Assembly: GCF_014191355.1 (NCBI RefSeq)
Contig: NZ_JACHWM010000026.1
Span: forward strand, 1 to 39,141
From: Methylobacterium sp. R2-1
Lineage (GTDB): Bacteria > Pseudomonadota > Alphaproteobacteria > Rhizobiales > Beijerinckiaceae
Direction: 5' to 3'
DNA: 39,141 nt
The notes under the pieces were generated by a model. It was not told where the DNA came from, made no database searches, and was given only the letters and a program-made list of their open reading frames with translations. The position numbers were made by a program, and so were the translations under genes. Every line of letters begins with the position of its first letter. Position 1 is the stretch's first letter. This document shows, piece by piece, positions 6,345 through 35,208 of this stretch.

Positions 6345-8740
6345 CAGGGGGCGGCCCGGACAAGGTGGGCGAGCCGCTCGGCCAGGGCGCTTCGGGTCGC
6401 CGGATCGGCAAGATAGAAGTGATCGCCCTCCGGCTCCCAGCGCGTGCAGCCAGAGCGCGTCGCGGCGGCCCAGCCGGCCATGTCGGCCTCGCCGATCTCG
6501 GCATCAGCCCGGCCGCGGATGGCCAGGATCGGGCACTCGAGGCGTGCCGGGCGCGGGCGGTGATACGGATCGGTCAGGGCGAAATCCGCCCGGATCGCCG
6601 GCAACATCAGCGCCATCAACTCCCGGTGCTGCAGGATCGCCGCGTCGGTGCCGCCGATCCGGGAAAGTTCGGCCAGGAGCGCCCCGTCCTCCCGGACGTG
6701 GCGCCACGGTTGAGGCGTGGGAACGTCCGGCGCCCGCCGCGCTGAGGCCACGAACTGGCGGGGGATCAGGCCGCGTCCCTCCAGCCGCAGCGCGGTCTCG
6801 TAGGCGATCAGGGCGCCGAGGCTGTGCCCGAACAGCAGGACGGGCCGGCTCCAGTCGAGATGCCCGGCCAGGATCGCCGACAGGCTGCGGGCGAGATCCG
6901 CGAGATCCGCCCGCGGCGCCTCGCCGAATCGGCTGCCACGCCCCGGCAATTCGATGGGGCAGATCGCGATCTCCGCCAGCGCCGGCAGGTCGAGCCAGGG
7001 GCGGAAGAAGCCGGCGCTGCCCCCGGCATGGTGGAAACAGACGATCTGCGGCCTGCCCCGCGGCGGTGCCGGGGTGAAGGGCAGCCAGGGACGCGGATCC
7101 TCCGCTGGCATCTCCGGCTCGCCCGTTGGCGCCGCGAGCCGGTCAGCTAGGAGCCGGGCGAGGGCCGGCCCGCTATCGCGGAGCGCGAAATGGCCGCCGG
7201 GCAGGGTGTGGAGCGTGAAGCCTGCACCGGTGCGGGCCTTCCAGGCGGCCACTGCCTCGACCGGCACGAGGGAATCGGCTTCGGCGGCGACCGCAAGGAT
7301 CGGTGCCGCGATCACGGCCTCACTGCGATAGTCCGTCGCCATGGCGAAGTCGCCTTCGAGACAGTCGCGCAGAGTGCCGAGCATCCCATCATGGCCGAGG
7401 ATCACCTCGTCGGTGCCGCCGAGGCGGCGCAGAGGCTCCGCCCAGCTCTCCCCCGGGCGAGGCAGGCTTGCGCCCGAGATCGGCCGGTCCGGCGAAGGGC
7501 AGGCACCGAGCATGAGCAGGCGCGGCACCGTTCCCGTTTCCTCCAGGCGCCGGGCCAGCGCGAAGGCGAGTTTGCAGCCCAGGCTCCAACCGAGGAGGGC
7601 GAGGGGCCTATGCCGGACGGGTTCGAGGAGGGGCAGGAGGGCCTCCACCGCCGCCTCCACGCTCCGGAAGGCGGGCTCGCCGACCCTGTGTTCCCGGCCG
7701 GGCAACTGGACCGGGCAGAAGCGGAAGCCCGCTGGCAGATGCGCCTCCCAGCCTCGGAACACCGAGGCGCCGGCGGCGGCGAAGGGAAAGGCGAGGACGT
7801 TGATCGCAGCGTCCACGCTTGGCGCTCCAAAGGGGAACCAAGTGCGCGACACATGCCCGGCCGCGCCGACTCCCGCCAGCAGGCCGGACATGCGTCGTGG
7901 CCTGTCGCGCAGGTGGTCGGCATCGCCGGCATCCGGACACCCGATAGGTCCCTCACGGCGGCGCAGCCGCAGCAGGCCGTAGCGGATGTGGCCCGACGCC
8001 ATCTGCTCCCACAAGGGCGAGCCCGGCAGGGCGAAGTAGCCGCTGATCGCCTCGACCAATTCGGGGTCGGCACGGGACAAGCGCTCCATCACGCCCGCCG
8101 GCGCGGCCGCGCGGGCGGCCAGGACCTGACGCGTGACGTCGCGAACGGCGATTTCCTCGAAGCCGAGCGCGTCCAGAGTTCGGCGCAGCGGTGCCTCGTC
8201 CTCCGCAGGCCAGAGATCGCCGTAGACGAAGATCCCGCCGGACCGCAGCACGCGGGCGACGTGGCGCAGAAAGGCAGGGAGATCCGCGTAGGCGCCAGAG
8301 GATTCGAGGTTGAGCACGACGTCCTGGCTCGCATCGGCCTGCGGCAGGGCGCAGGCGTCGGCGACCTGCAGCCGTGCGCCGAAGGGCGCGAGCGCGCGCC
8401 GCGCCCGCGCGACGTTGTCCGGGCTGAGATCGATGCCGACCATCGTGAGCGGCCGCGCGCGCGCCGCCAGGAAGGCGAGCGCACCGCCACGACCGCAGCC
8501 GACATCGAGCACCCGCCGGCGGTCGAGTGGCGTCGGCCCGAGGAGTTCGGCGACGAGGCGCTCCCCGTCGGCGTTGGACCCGGCACCGACCGGCAGCACG
8601 GCCGCGTCCGGCTCGCCGGACACCGGGCGGTAGCCCCAATTGAGGAAATGGGCGTCCTCGCCGAGCCCTGCCGTCGCGAGCGCGCGGTCGAGGCGGGTGT
8701 AGACGTCGCGGTTGCCGGAGGTGGGATCGGGCTCAGGCAC
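6344..8740 (-). CDS. Methyltransferase fused to two tandem type II thioesterases
   Basis: The 798-residue protein has three parts. Residues 1-280 are a class I SAM-dependent methyltransferase: motif I VLDVGCGRGG near 75, acidic VGIDLS, and VLRSGGIFVYGDLW. Residues about 305-530 are an alpha/beta-hydrolase thioesterase with the nucleophile in GWSLG (Ser386), a later AEADSLVP and the His of GGHFAL. Residues about 550-795 are a second thioesterase, opening with IVCFHHAGGSAGFFRPW, with Ser640 in GHSLG, Asp in GRADAEIG and His in GDHFYL. Both keep the Ser-Asp-His set, so both look active. Type II thioesterases remove aberrant acyl groups from carrier proteins; YbtT does this alone in the yersiniabactin system. 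The methyltransferase target is unknown, and an O- or N-methylation of the product is possible. The ATG overlaps the end of the reductase gene by eight bases. Confidence 0.88.
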   Translation of the reverse strand: MPEPDPTSGNRDVYTRLDRALATAGLGEDAHFLNWGYRPVSGEPDAAVLPVGAGSNADGERLVAELLGPTPLDRRRVLDVGCGRGGALAFLAARARPLTMVGIDLSPDNVARARRALAPFGARLQVADACALPQADASQDVVLNLESSGAYADLPAFLRHVARVLRSGGIFVYGDLWPAEDEAPLRRTLDALGFEEIAVRDVTRQVLAARAAAPAGVMERLSRADPELVEAISGYFALPGSPLWEQMASGHIRYGLLRLRRREGPIGCPDAGDADHLRDRPRRMSGLLAGVGAAGHVSRTWFPFGAPSVDAAINVLAFPFAAAGASVFRGWEAHLPAGFRFCPVQLPGREHRVGEPAFRSVEAAVEALLPLLEPVRHRPLALLGWSLGCKLAFALARRLEETGTVPRLLMLGACPSPDRPISGASLPRPGESWAEPLRRLGGTDEVILGHDGMLGTLRDCLEGDFAMATDYRSEAVIAAPILAVAAEADSLVPVEAVAAWKARTGAGFTLHTLPGGHFALRDSGPALARLLADRLAAPTGEPEMPAEDPRPWLPFTPAPPRGRPQIVCFHHAGGSAGFFRPWLDLPALAEIAICPIELPGRGSRFGEAPRADLADLARSLSAILAGHLDWSRPVLLFGHSLGALIAYETALRLEGRGLIPRQFVASARRAPDVPTPQPWRHVREDGALLAELSRIGGTDAAILQHRELMALMLPAIRADFALTDPYHRPRPARLECPILAIRGRADAEIGEADMAGWAAATRSGCTRWEPEGDHFYLADPATRSALAERLAHLVRAAP

Positions 8741-9871
8741 GGGCGGCCTCGTCGCGGAGCATGGCAGCGTAGGCGCGCGGATCGGGATACGGCGGCGGCG
8801 GTGGGGAGAGAGCGCGGTGCCTGACTGGCCCGGCGGCCCGCATCACGGCGAGCCAAGCCTGCCCCAGATCCAGGAGGTAATCCGGCCGCTGGAACGGTGC
8901 GGCGGCGGAGTCGGCGATGCCAGCGCGCATTTCCCCGAGGGCGCGACGGATCGCGTCGGGAAACGTGGTCTCGACCACTTCGGCGACGGAACCGCCCTGC
9001 GCAGGGCCCAGCACGTGGGCGGACGGCAGCGTGAAGTGGCGGTTGTTCGCGTGCCGCGTCCGGGCCAGCAGGTAGGAGGCTTCCGTCCCGTCCGCTTCGT
9101 AGTCCGGTGCGTAGAGTGCGTGCGTCCAAACCACCGGTCCGAAGCTGTTGACGAGGTTCACCACGCCCTCCGGCCAGCCGAGCGCCAAGCGGTGCATGAC
9201 CAGGGAATGGTGGTCGGGATCGGCCGGATCGAGGAAGTTCTGGATGAGCAGGCTGAAGGGCAGCGCCCCGACCGTCCCCTGCAGAGGGGTGAACAGGAGT
9301 TCCCCCGGTGCCGGCGGCGCTGAGCTCGCGCATCGGAAACCGGCGAGCCCGCCGAGCGCTCGGCCGAGCAGGTCGAGGCTGGACCAGAGCAATTGCGGGC
9401 TCGTGGTGAGTTCGGCGAAGCTCGGCGCCCGCGCCGCCCGCGCTTGGCCCGCGTAGTCGATGAAGGTTCGGCCCGCGGGCACGTGCGGGTAGAAGGCGTT
9501 GACGTGATAGTGCAGGCCCCGCCCACGGGCGGCGGCGGTGAGGCGAGCGATCTCGGTCGGGTGGACCGGATGCTCCTGGAGCACGTGCAGGCCGCGGCCG
9601 AGCAGCGCCTCGGCGAGGCGCGAGCCCTCTCCGCCGAAAAGCGTCGTGCGCACCACGACGCAGGCGAGATCGGCCGCCCCCTCGGGCACGGCTTCCGGGC
9701 TGGCGTAGAGCGGCACACCGAGATGCGCGGCGAGCGCCCGCGAGCGCCGGCTGCCCCGGGCGAGGATGCCGACGAGCCGGAACCCGCCCGTGCCGTCCCG
9801 CAGGGCTGCCAGGTAATGCTCGCCGAAGCGGGTGCCGCAGACGAGCACGCGCAAAGGTTGATCGGCGGCGC

Positions 9872-9875
<4 letters not shown>
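8733..9875 (-). CDS. Thiazolinyl imide reductase (Irp3/YbtU/PchG-like)
   Basis: This NAD(P)H-dependent enzyme reduces a carrier-bound thiazoline ring to a thiazolidine. The N-terminal Rossmann fold reads LRVLVCGTRFGEHYLAAL (residues about 8-25). It is followed by typical family segments: LHVLQEHPVHPTEI, LHYHVNAFYPHVPAGRTFI, and the C-terminal QRPDYLLDLGQAWLAVM. The frame is open upstream to 9980, but I place the start at GTG 9873-9875, which overlaps the stop of the large synthase (GTGA) and gives 380 residues, near the 366 of Irp3. The longer version would add an Arg/Pro-rich tail without any domain. One reductase suggests that one of the three rings is reduced, as in yersiniabactin and micacocidin. 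Confidence 0.92.
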
Positions 9876-16612
<6,737 letters not shown>

Positions 16613-16651
16613 GGACGCTCTCTCGAAGTCTCGATGGGTCTGTCGTACCGT

Positions 16652-29203
<12,552 letters not shown>

Positions 29204-29209
29204 CCGCTT

Positions 29210-29214
29210 CCTCC
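29210..29214 (-). promoter_or_regulatory. Ribosome binding site that decides the starter-synthase start
   Basis: GGAGG on the minus strand ends six bases before ATG 29203. It lies inside the reading frame opened by ATG 29218, so it can only serve the 29203 start. Confidence 0.7.
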
Positions 29215-29274
29215 GCATAATTTTGCTGTCGATCAGCGATTCTCGAGGGAAACAACCATAGAGGCGCAGCTTTT

Positions 29275-29290
29275 GGAAGACTTATCTTCC
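29275..29290. promoter_or_regulatory. Inverted repeat near the start point of the operon promoter
   Basis: GGAAGA-CTTA-TCTTCC is a perfect 6+4+6 palindrome. It lies just downstream of the predicted minus-strand -10 box, at the expected transcription start, where a bound repressor would block the operon. It does not resemble a Fur box that I can recognise. Confidence 0.4.
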
Positions 29291-29293
29291 ACC

Positions 29294-29322
29294 TTTATAA
29301 CTCAAATTGAAGCAGTTCTAAA
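29294..29322 (-). promoter_or_regulatory. Candidate promoter of the main synthase operon
   Basis: On the minus strand, TTTAGA (29317-29322) and TATAAA (29294-29299) are separated by 17 bases, the preferred spacing for a sigma-70 type promoter. The region is much AT-richer than its surroundings. It would drive the genes from 29203 down to 3598. Confidence 0.4.
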
Positions 29323-29331
29323 TTGATTCAC

Positions 29332-29360
29332 TTACGGAGAGAAACATTTTGGGATATATT
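29332..29360 (+). promoter_or_regulatory. Candidate promoter of the terminal synthase gene
   Basis: TTACGG (29332-29337) and TATATT (29355-29360) are 17 bases apart on the plus strand. The -35 match is weak and the -10 match is good. It would start transcription near 29367, about 35 bases before the coding region. Confidence 0.35.
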
Positions 29361-29361
29361 C

Positions 29362-29387
29362 TTCGATTGATCGCAAGAATCATCGAA
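29362..29387. promoter_or_regulatory. Inverted repeat at the terminal-synthase promoter
   Basis: TTCGATTGAT (29362-29371) and ATCATCGAA (29379-29387) pair except for one extra T. The repeat overlaps the predicted plus-strand transcription start, mirroring the palindrome on the other side of this divergent region. The two repeats do not share a sequence, so one common regulator is not implied. Confidence 0.3.
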
Positions 29388-29401
29388 TAACGGCGGACAA
29401 A

Positions 29402-32400
29402 GTGCTTGAAATGCAGATGATTGACGGTTTCGGGGGAGCAAATTACGCAACCTCGATCGCATGCCTGCTTGCGCAGGAGCCCGGCCGGTTCAGCCGGGTC
29501 CTCGAGTTCGGCGCGTCCTCCCTCGCGTTGGCCGACTTTCTCGACGGCTTGGCCGACGCCCCCATCGAGCATGTCGTGGCCTGCTCTTCGCCTCTGCGGC
29601 TGGCGATGCTGCGCCGCAATGCCGGCGCCCGGGCTCATCTCCGCTTCGCGCTTTTGGATCCCGTTCGCCTCACACCACCAAGTGGCGTGTTCGACCTGAT
29701 CGTCGTCTCTCCCGGTCTCGCACCTTCCCGGGAAGTTCTGAACAGCTTGAACGCGGCCCTCTCGCCCGGCGGACACATCGTCGGCTGGGCCGAACCCGGT
29801 CAGGCCGACCCGGTCGATCTCATTCCGGTCATGCAAGGGATGCATGAAGGTGCCGGATTAGTTGCGGCGGAAACAGAGGACGACGGATTTCCGCTGACCG
29901 AAATCCAGCACGCCTACTGGGTTGGGCGCACCGACGCCCTCAGCCTCGGCGGCGTCGCCTGCCACGTCTATTTCGAGTGGTTGCTGCCAGCATTGGATCC
30001 GGCTCGCCTGGAGGAGGCCTGGAACCGCCTTGTGGCGCGCCACGACATGCTTCGGGCCGTCGTCACGTCGGAGGGACGGCAACGCATCCTACCCACTGTG
30101 CCGCGCTACCGCGTCGTCGTCGACGAGGGTGGAGAGGATGCGTGGACGGCTGAGGCATTACGGGCCTCGAACCGGGCGCGGATGAGCGCGCAGGTGCTGG
30201 ATGCGGGGCAATGGCCTCTCTTCGACCTGCGGATCACCCGCATGCCGGAGGGTCGTTTCTGTCTGCACCTCGACCTCGATCTGCTGATCGTCGACGTCCA
30301 GAGCTTCCATATTCTGCTGACGGAACTCGAGCGGCTCTACCGCGATCCCGCCTGCGACCTGCCCCCGATCCGATCGACCTTCCGCGATTATCGCCGTGCC
30401 GTGGAGGCCGAGAGGGCGGACCCCGCCTACGCGGCCGACCGCGCATGGTGGTTCGAGCGTCTCGACGCCCTGCCGCCGGCGCCGGCGCTTCCCCTTGCGG
30501 CCATCCCGGAGGCGGTGGCGAAGCCGAGTTTCCGCCGGATGCGGCGGCGCCTCGACGGAGAGGAGTGGCGGCGGCTCGAAGCGAAAGCGCGGGCCGCCGG
30601 GGTGACGCCCTCCTCCTTCCTGCTCGCCGCCTTCGGTGAGATCCTGGCGCGCTGGTCGGCGATGCCGGCCTTTACCCTCAACCTGACGCAGTTCGACCGC
30701 CGTCCCCTCGTGCCGGACGTGCAGACCCTCGTCGGCGACTTCACCTCGGTGATGCTCGTCGCCCTGGATTGCACCGCCGTCGCCGGCTTCGCGCACCGGG
30801 CGCGCGCTGTTCAGGCGACCCTGTGGGGCGCCCTGGCGCATAGTCGCTTCAATGGCGTCGAAGTGCTGCGCGAGCGGGCCCAGCGCACCGGCCAAGGCGC
30901 GGATGCGGCTATGCCGGTGGTATTCACGAGCCTGCTTGGGCTCGACATCGACACCCTCGTCCACCGCAACGGCGGGGCGGTGATGCTCGGCGAGCCATGC
31001 CACCTCTACACGGAGACGCCCCAGGTCTGGCTTGATCACCAGGCGATGATCCGCAACGGCAGTCTGGAGTACAACTGGATCGTCATCGAGGAGATGTTCC
31101 CGAAAGGCCTGGCCGAGGCGATGTTCACGGCCTACGGCGCCCTCCTCGATCATCTCGGCGCGGCCTCGACATCCTGGGATGCGCCGGTGCCGGACGATCT
31201 CTCGCCCGCCGATCAGCGTGAGGCGCGCGCCCGGGCCAATGCGACCGACCGGATCCTCCCAGTCGATCGCCTGGAGCGCCCCGTTCTCGCCGCGGCCGAG
31301 CGCTTTCCCGACGCCCTGGCCGTCGTTGCCGCTGACGGTCGCCTGACCTATCGGGAGTTGCGCGAGCGGGTCGAGGCCGCTGCGCGCCTGCTCACCGAAG
31401 CCGACATGAGGCCGGGAGAGAAAGTTGCGGTCGCCCTGCCGAAGGGCTGCGATCAGATCGCCGCCCTGCTCGCCGTGCTGCGTCAGGGGGGCGCCTACGT
31501 GCCACTCGCCCACGACATCCCCGCCGCGCGGTTGGAGACCATCGCCGCGGCAGCCGGCATCCGCCACGCCTTCGGCCCGGCCGGGCGCCGCTGGCCGGAG
31601 GGCGTGCAGCGCCTGAAGAACCCCTCCGAAGCCGGAAGCGGGTCGGTGCCGGAAGCTGTCCCCGGCGACGCGGATGCGCTCGCCTACGTCATCTACACTT
31701 CCGGCTCGACCGGTACGCCGAAGGGCGTCGCCGTCACGCACCGGGCAGCCGCCAACACCATTCTCGACGTGAACGCACGCATCGGTGCAGGTCCCGGGAC
31801 ATGTGTGCTCGGCCTCTCCGCCCTGACATTCGATCTCTCCGTCTACGACCTGTTCGGTCCCCTCGGCGTCGGCGGCAGGCTTGTTCTGCCGGCTGAGGAG
31901 GACCGGCGCGATCCGGCCGCTTGGCTCGCGCTGATGCGGGCCAACGGGGTCAGCCTGTGGAACTCCGTACCCGCCCTGATGACGATGCTGACCGAGCACG
32001 CCGACGGGGTCGGTCAGCAACTGCCGACCAGCCTGCAGCACGTCCTCCTCTCAGGCGACTGGATCCCCCTCGGCCTGCCGGACACGGTGCGGCGCCTCTC
32101 GCCGGGATGCCGCGTCGCGGCCCTCGGAGGCGCGACCGAGGCGGCGATCTGGTCGAACTGGTTCGACACGGAGGCGCAGCCGCCGGGCTGGTCGTCGGTG
32201 CCCTACGGCTTTCCGCTCGCGAACCAGCGCTACTACGTGCTCGATGCGGCGCTGCGGCCCCGTCCGGACGAGGTCGAGGGCGACCTGTTCATCGCCGGCG
32301 AAGGACTCGCGCTCGGCTATCTCGGCGACGCGTCGGCCAGCGCCGCCTTCTCCCCGCATCCGCGCACCGGGGAGCGGCTCTACCGCACGGGCGATCGCGG

Positions 32401-34984
32401 CCGCTATCGGGCCGGCGGCCTTCTCGAATTCCTGGGCCGGGCCGACCGCCAGATCAAGCTGAACGGCCTGCGCATCGAGCCGGGGGAGATCGAGGCACGG
32501 CTCTGTACCCATCCCGACCTCTCCGCCGCGGCCGTCGATGCGGTGGAGCTGGGCGGAACACGCCGCCTCGTCGCGCATCTCGTGCCGGCCGGCCCGCCCG
32601 GTGCCGTGGTGAAGGCCGTCGATGCGCAGGATGCGGAGGCGGTCTGGCAGGGACTTCTATCCGGCCTCGACGCTCCGCGCGCGGCGCCGCCGGAGGACGC
32701 GCTGGCGGCGCTCGGCGCCTTCGACGAGACCGCTGAGGCGCTCGCACGCCTCGCGATGCAGCGCGCGCTCGGTCGCCTCGGCCTCGCCGATCGTGAGACG
32801 ATCGAGCCTGAGACCACCGTTGATATCGCCCCGCATTACCGCGGCCTGCTGCGGCAATGGATGCACTGGCTCGCCGCCTCCGGGCTCTACGAGCGTCAAG
32901 GCACCACCTTCCTGCGCCGGGGGCCGGCGCCCGATCAGGAGGCGGTCGAGGCAACCTTCGCAGAGACGCTCGGCCGGCTCGCGCACCACCTGTCCTGGAA
33001 TGAGCGTGGCAGCGACCTCCTGGCCTGGATCGAGGACTGCGTGCGCCGTCTGCCGGATCTGCTGCGCCGCGAGCCAGGCGAGGCGATTGCGCTGCTGTTC
33101 CCGGAAGGGAATTCCGCCCGCAGCGAGGGTCTCTACGCCCGGAACCTGCTGGCCATGCATCTCGGAACCGTCGTCGCGGAGGGTATCGCCGCCGCCTGCA
33201 CCGGAGGAAGCGGGGCCACCCGCATCCTCGAAGTGGGTGCGGGCATCGGCGGCCTCACCGCGCCGGTCCTAGCGCGGCTCGACGGATACAACCTCGACTA
33301 CTTCTTCACCGATGTCGGACCGCATTTCCTGACCTTGGCGCGAGAAAAATTCGGCGCAAGGCCAGGTTTGCGCTTCGGCCTCTACGACATCGCCGAGCCG
33401 CCGGAGCCGCAGATCGAGGCGCTCAACGCCTTCGATGTCGTGCTCGCGGCCAACGTCCTCCACAACGCCCGCGACGCCGCCGCGGCGCTGGCCGATCTGC
33501 GCCGCCTGATCCGGCCGGGTGGCCTGCTCGTGCTGCTGGAGGCGACCCGCAACAAGGCGTTGCAGCTCGTGACTGCCGGACTGATCGAGGGGCTCGCCCA
33601 CGGCAGCTTCGCCGATGCCCGACGCGAGACCGGTCTGCCGATGCTGGCGGCAGAGTCCTGGGAGGCCGCGCTCGCACAGGCCGGTTTCGTGAGAAGCTGC
33701 ACCCGGCCCGGCTCCGGCGATCCGCTCGCGGCCTTCGGACAATCCGTCATCGCTGCGCAGGCGCCCCCGCGGGTAAGCCGCCTGGACGAGGACGCCCTGC
33801 GCGGCCATCTTTCCGAGGCGCTGCCAGCCTATATGGTGCCGGGACATTTTCTCCTCGCCGAGCGACTGCCGCTCTCGGCCAACGGGAAGGTCGATCGCGC
33901 GCGGCTGCCGCGGCCCTACATTGCGCAGGCGGCAACGGAGCGCAGCGGGGAGACGCCGCGACCGGGCATCGAGGCCGAGTTGGCGGACATCTGGTGCAGC
34001 CTGCTTGGCCAGAAGGCCGTGTTCCGCGGCGACAGTTTCTTCGCCCTGGGCGGTGACAGTCTTCTCGCCACACGATTGGCCGGGGCGATCCGCACTGCAA
34101 CCGGCCGCACGGTGCCCCTGCGCTTGCTCTTCGCCCGCCCCATCCTCGCCGATCAGGCAGCGGCTCTCACTGAGGCCGAAACCGGGCCCGCGCGGCAACC
34201 GATCCTGCTAGCGGACGGGCCAGGCGCGCCATTGGTCTGTCTTCATGCCAGCGACGGTTTCGCCGCCGCCTACCGTCCCCTCGCCGAGGGGCTCGATCGC
34301 ATCCGGCCCGTCTTTGGTCTCGAAGCGCCGGGCCTGCAGCCCGGCGAGGCAGCGGTCGATCGCCTCGACGTGCTCGCCCGCCTGCACCGAACAGCCCTGG
34401 GGCCGCCACCGGCGGGCGGCCATACCCTCCTCGGCTGGTCGATGGGCGCGCATACGGCCTGGCAGCTCGCGCAGATCCTGTTGGCGGAGGGTGAGCCGGT
34501 GGCGCGCCTCGTCCTGATCGACCCCGCCCCCCGCCGCCCCTTTAATGGGATCCGGTCGCCGGGCGACCTGCTCCTCGCCTGCGCGGGCGACGAGATGAGG
34601 TGGGTTCTCTCCGGGGAAGGGCGCGACGCGGCGGCGATCGACGCTCTGCCGGAGGCCGAGCGGCGCGACCTCTGGCGCCGTCTGCTCGCCCGACAGGGCC
34701 TGCCGCCCTCCCTTTTGGTCGAGGATGCCGCCCTCGAACGCTTCCTCGGTGTTCTGAGCGCCAACCTGCGGGCCATGGTCCTGGCGGAGGCCGTACCGCT
34801 GCCGCCCGGCCCGGAGATCCAGGTCTTCACCGCCTCGCAACGTCCGCCGGGTTGGGACGCGCCACTGGCCGAGTGGGGCGAGCAGCTCGCCGGCCGGGCC
34901 GAACCCGTACGGATCGAGGCCGACCATTGGTCGATCCTGCGCGCCCCGGACCTGCTGCGCCGGATTAGCGCTCTCCCACAATGA
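29402..34984 (+). CDS. Terminal NRPS: MT remnant, Cy, A(Cys) with embedded MT, PCP, TE
   Basis: The 1860-residue synthase adds, cyclises and methylates a last cysteine and releases the product. Residues 1-155 are a degenerate methyltransferase-like Rossmann unit (VLEFGASSLALA, FDLIVVSPG, LSPGGHIVGW). The cyclization domain covers about 160-580, with FPLTEIQHAYWVGR, DLLIVDVQS and TPQVWLDHQ all intact. The adenylation domain is at about 605-1050 (YTSGSTGTPKG near 764), and its pocket reads by eye as the cysteine code D-L-Y-N-L-S-L-I-W. A methyltransferase with intact ILEVGAGIGG (about 1275) is inserted before the A10 motif LSANGKVDR (about 1491). PCP Ser1553 and a thioesterase (Ser1680 in GWSMG, His in EADHWSIL) end the protein. 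Start candidates are GTG 29402, ATG 29411 and ATG 29417; none has a strong ribosome site. It is transcribed away from the main operon. Confidence 0.92.
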   Translation: MLEMQMIDGFGGANYATSIACLLAQEPGRFSRVLEFGASSLALADFLDGLADAPIEHVVACSSPLRLAMLRRNAGARAHLRFALLDPVRLTPPSGVFDLIVVSPGLAPSREVLNSLNAALSPGGHIVGWAEPGQADPVDLIPVMQGMHEGAGLVAAETEDDGFPLTEIQHAYWVGRTDALSLGGVACHVYFEWLLPALDPARLEEAWNRLVARHDMLRAVVTSEGRQRILPTVPRYRVVVDEGGEDAWTAEALRASNRARMSAQVLDAGQWPLFDLRITRMPEGRFCLHLDLDLLIVDVQSFHILLTELERLYRDPACDLPPIRSTFRDYRRAVEAERADPAYAADRAWWFERLDALPPAPALPLAAIPEAVAKPSFRRMRRRLDGEEWRRLEAKARAAGVTPSSFLLAAFGEILARWSAMPAFTLNLTQFDRRPLVPDVQTLVGDFTSVMLVALDCTAVAGFAHRARAVQATLWGALAHSRFNGVEVLRERAQRTGQGADAAMPVVFTSLLGLDIDTLVHRNGGAVMLGEPCHLYTETPQVWLDHQAMIRNGSLEYNWIVIEEMFPKGLAEAMFTAYGALLDHLGAASTSWDAPVPDDLSPADQREARARANATDRILPVDRLERPVLAAAERFPDALAVVAADGRLTYRELRERVEAAARLLTEADMRPGEKVAVALPKGCDQIAALLAVLRQGGAYVPLAHDIPAARLETIAAAAGIRHAFGPAGRRWPEGVQRLKNPSEAGSGSVPEAVPGDADALAYVIYTSGSTGTPKGVAVTHRAAANTILDVNARIGAGPGTCVLGLSALTFDLSVYDLFGPLGVGGRLVLPAEEDRRDPAAWLALMRANGVSLWNSVPALMTMLTEHADGVGQQLPTSLQHVLLSGDWIPLGLPDTVRRLSPGCRVAALGGATEAAIWSNWFDTEAQPPGWSSVPYGFPLANQRYYVLDAALRPRPDEVEGDLFIAGEGLALGYLGDASASAAFSPHPRTGERLYRTGDRGRYRAGGLLEFLGRADRQIKLNGLRIEPGEIEARLCTHPDLSAAAVDAVELGGTRRLVAHLVPAGPPGAVVKAVDAQDAEAVWQGLLSGLDAPRAAPPEDALAALGAFDETAEALARLAMQRALGRLGLADRETIEPETTVDIAPHYRGLLRQWMHWLAASGLYERQGTTFLRRGPAPDQEAVEATFAETLGRLAHHLSWNERGSDLLAWIEDCVRRLPDLLRREPGEAIALLFPEGNSARSEGLYARNLLAMHLGTVVAEGIAAACTGGSGATRILEVGAGIGGLTAPVLARLDGYNLDYFFTDVGPHFLTLAREKFGARPGLRFGLYDIAEPPEPQIEALNAFDVVLAANVLHNARDAAAALADLRRLIRPGGLLVLLEATRNKALQLVTAGLIEGLAHGSFADARRETGLPMLAAESWEAALAQAGFVRSCTRPGSGDPLAAFGQSVIAAQAPPRVSRLDEDALRGHLSEALPAYMVPGHFLLAERLPLSANGKVDRARLPRPYIAQAATERSGETPRPGIEAELADIWCSLLGQKAVFRGDSFFALGGDSLLATRLAGAIRTATGRTVPLRLLFARPILADQAAALTEAETGPARQPILLADGPGAPLVCLHASDGFAAAYRPLAEGLDRIRPVFGLEAPGLQPGEAAVDRLDVLARLHRTALGPPPAGGHTLLGWSMGAHTAWQLAQILLAEGEPVARLVLIDPAPRRPFNGIRSPGDLLLACAGDEMRWVLSGEGRDAAAIDALPEAERRDLWRRLLARQGLPPSLLVEDAALERFLGVLSANLRAMVLAEAVPLPPGPEIQVFTASQRPPGWDAPLAEWGEQLAGRAEPVRIEADHWSILRAPDLLRRISALPQ

Positions 34985-35208
34985 ACGGCAGTCTTGGGCC
35001 AGCTTGGCTTTCAGTTCAAGGCTCGCACTGGAACGAACAGCCGGCCGTCTCGGTCTTTCGCGCAGACTGCCCGACGAACGGGATGTGCTCGATGCCCAAT
35101 CTTCGCTCCCTCGCCCTCGGCTCTTGCCGGCCCGGTTCCACGAGGATGCACAGCATCGCGCGGCGGAGGATCTCGCCGCGTCTCACGACTTACCCAAACG
35201 TCTCATAA

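Noticed and set aside
7190..8824. A 544-residue plus-strand frame opposite the methyltransferase-thioesterase gene
   Set aside because: It is a shadow of the minus-strand gene, whose methyltransferase and both thioesterase motif sets are clear.
29318..29845. A 175-residue minus-strand frame over the divergent region
   Set aside because: It opposes the start of the terminal synthase and the AT-rich promoter region and shows no domain.
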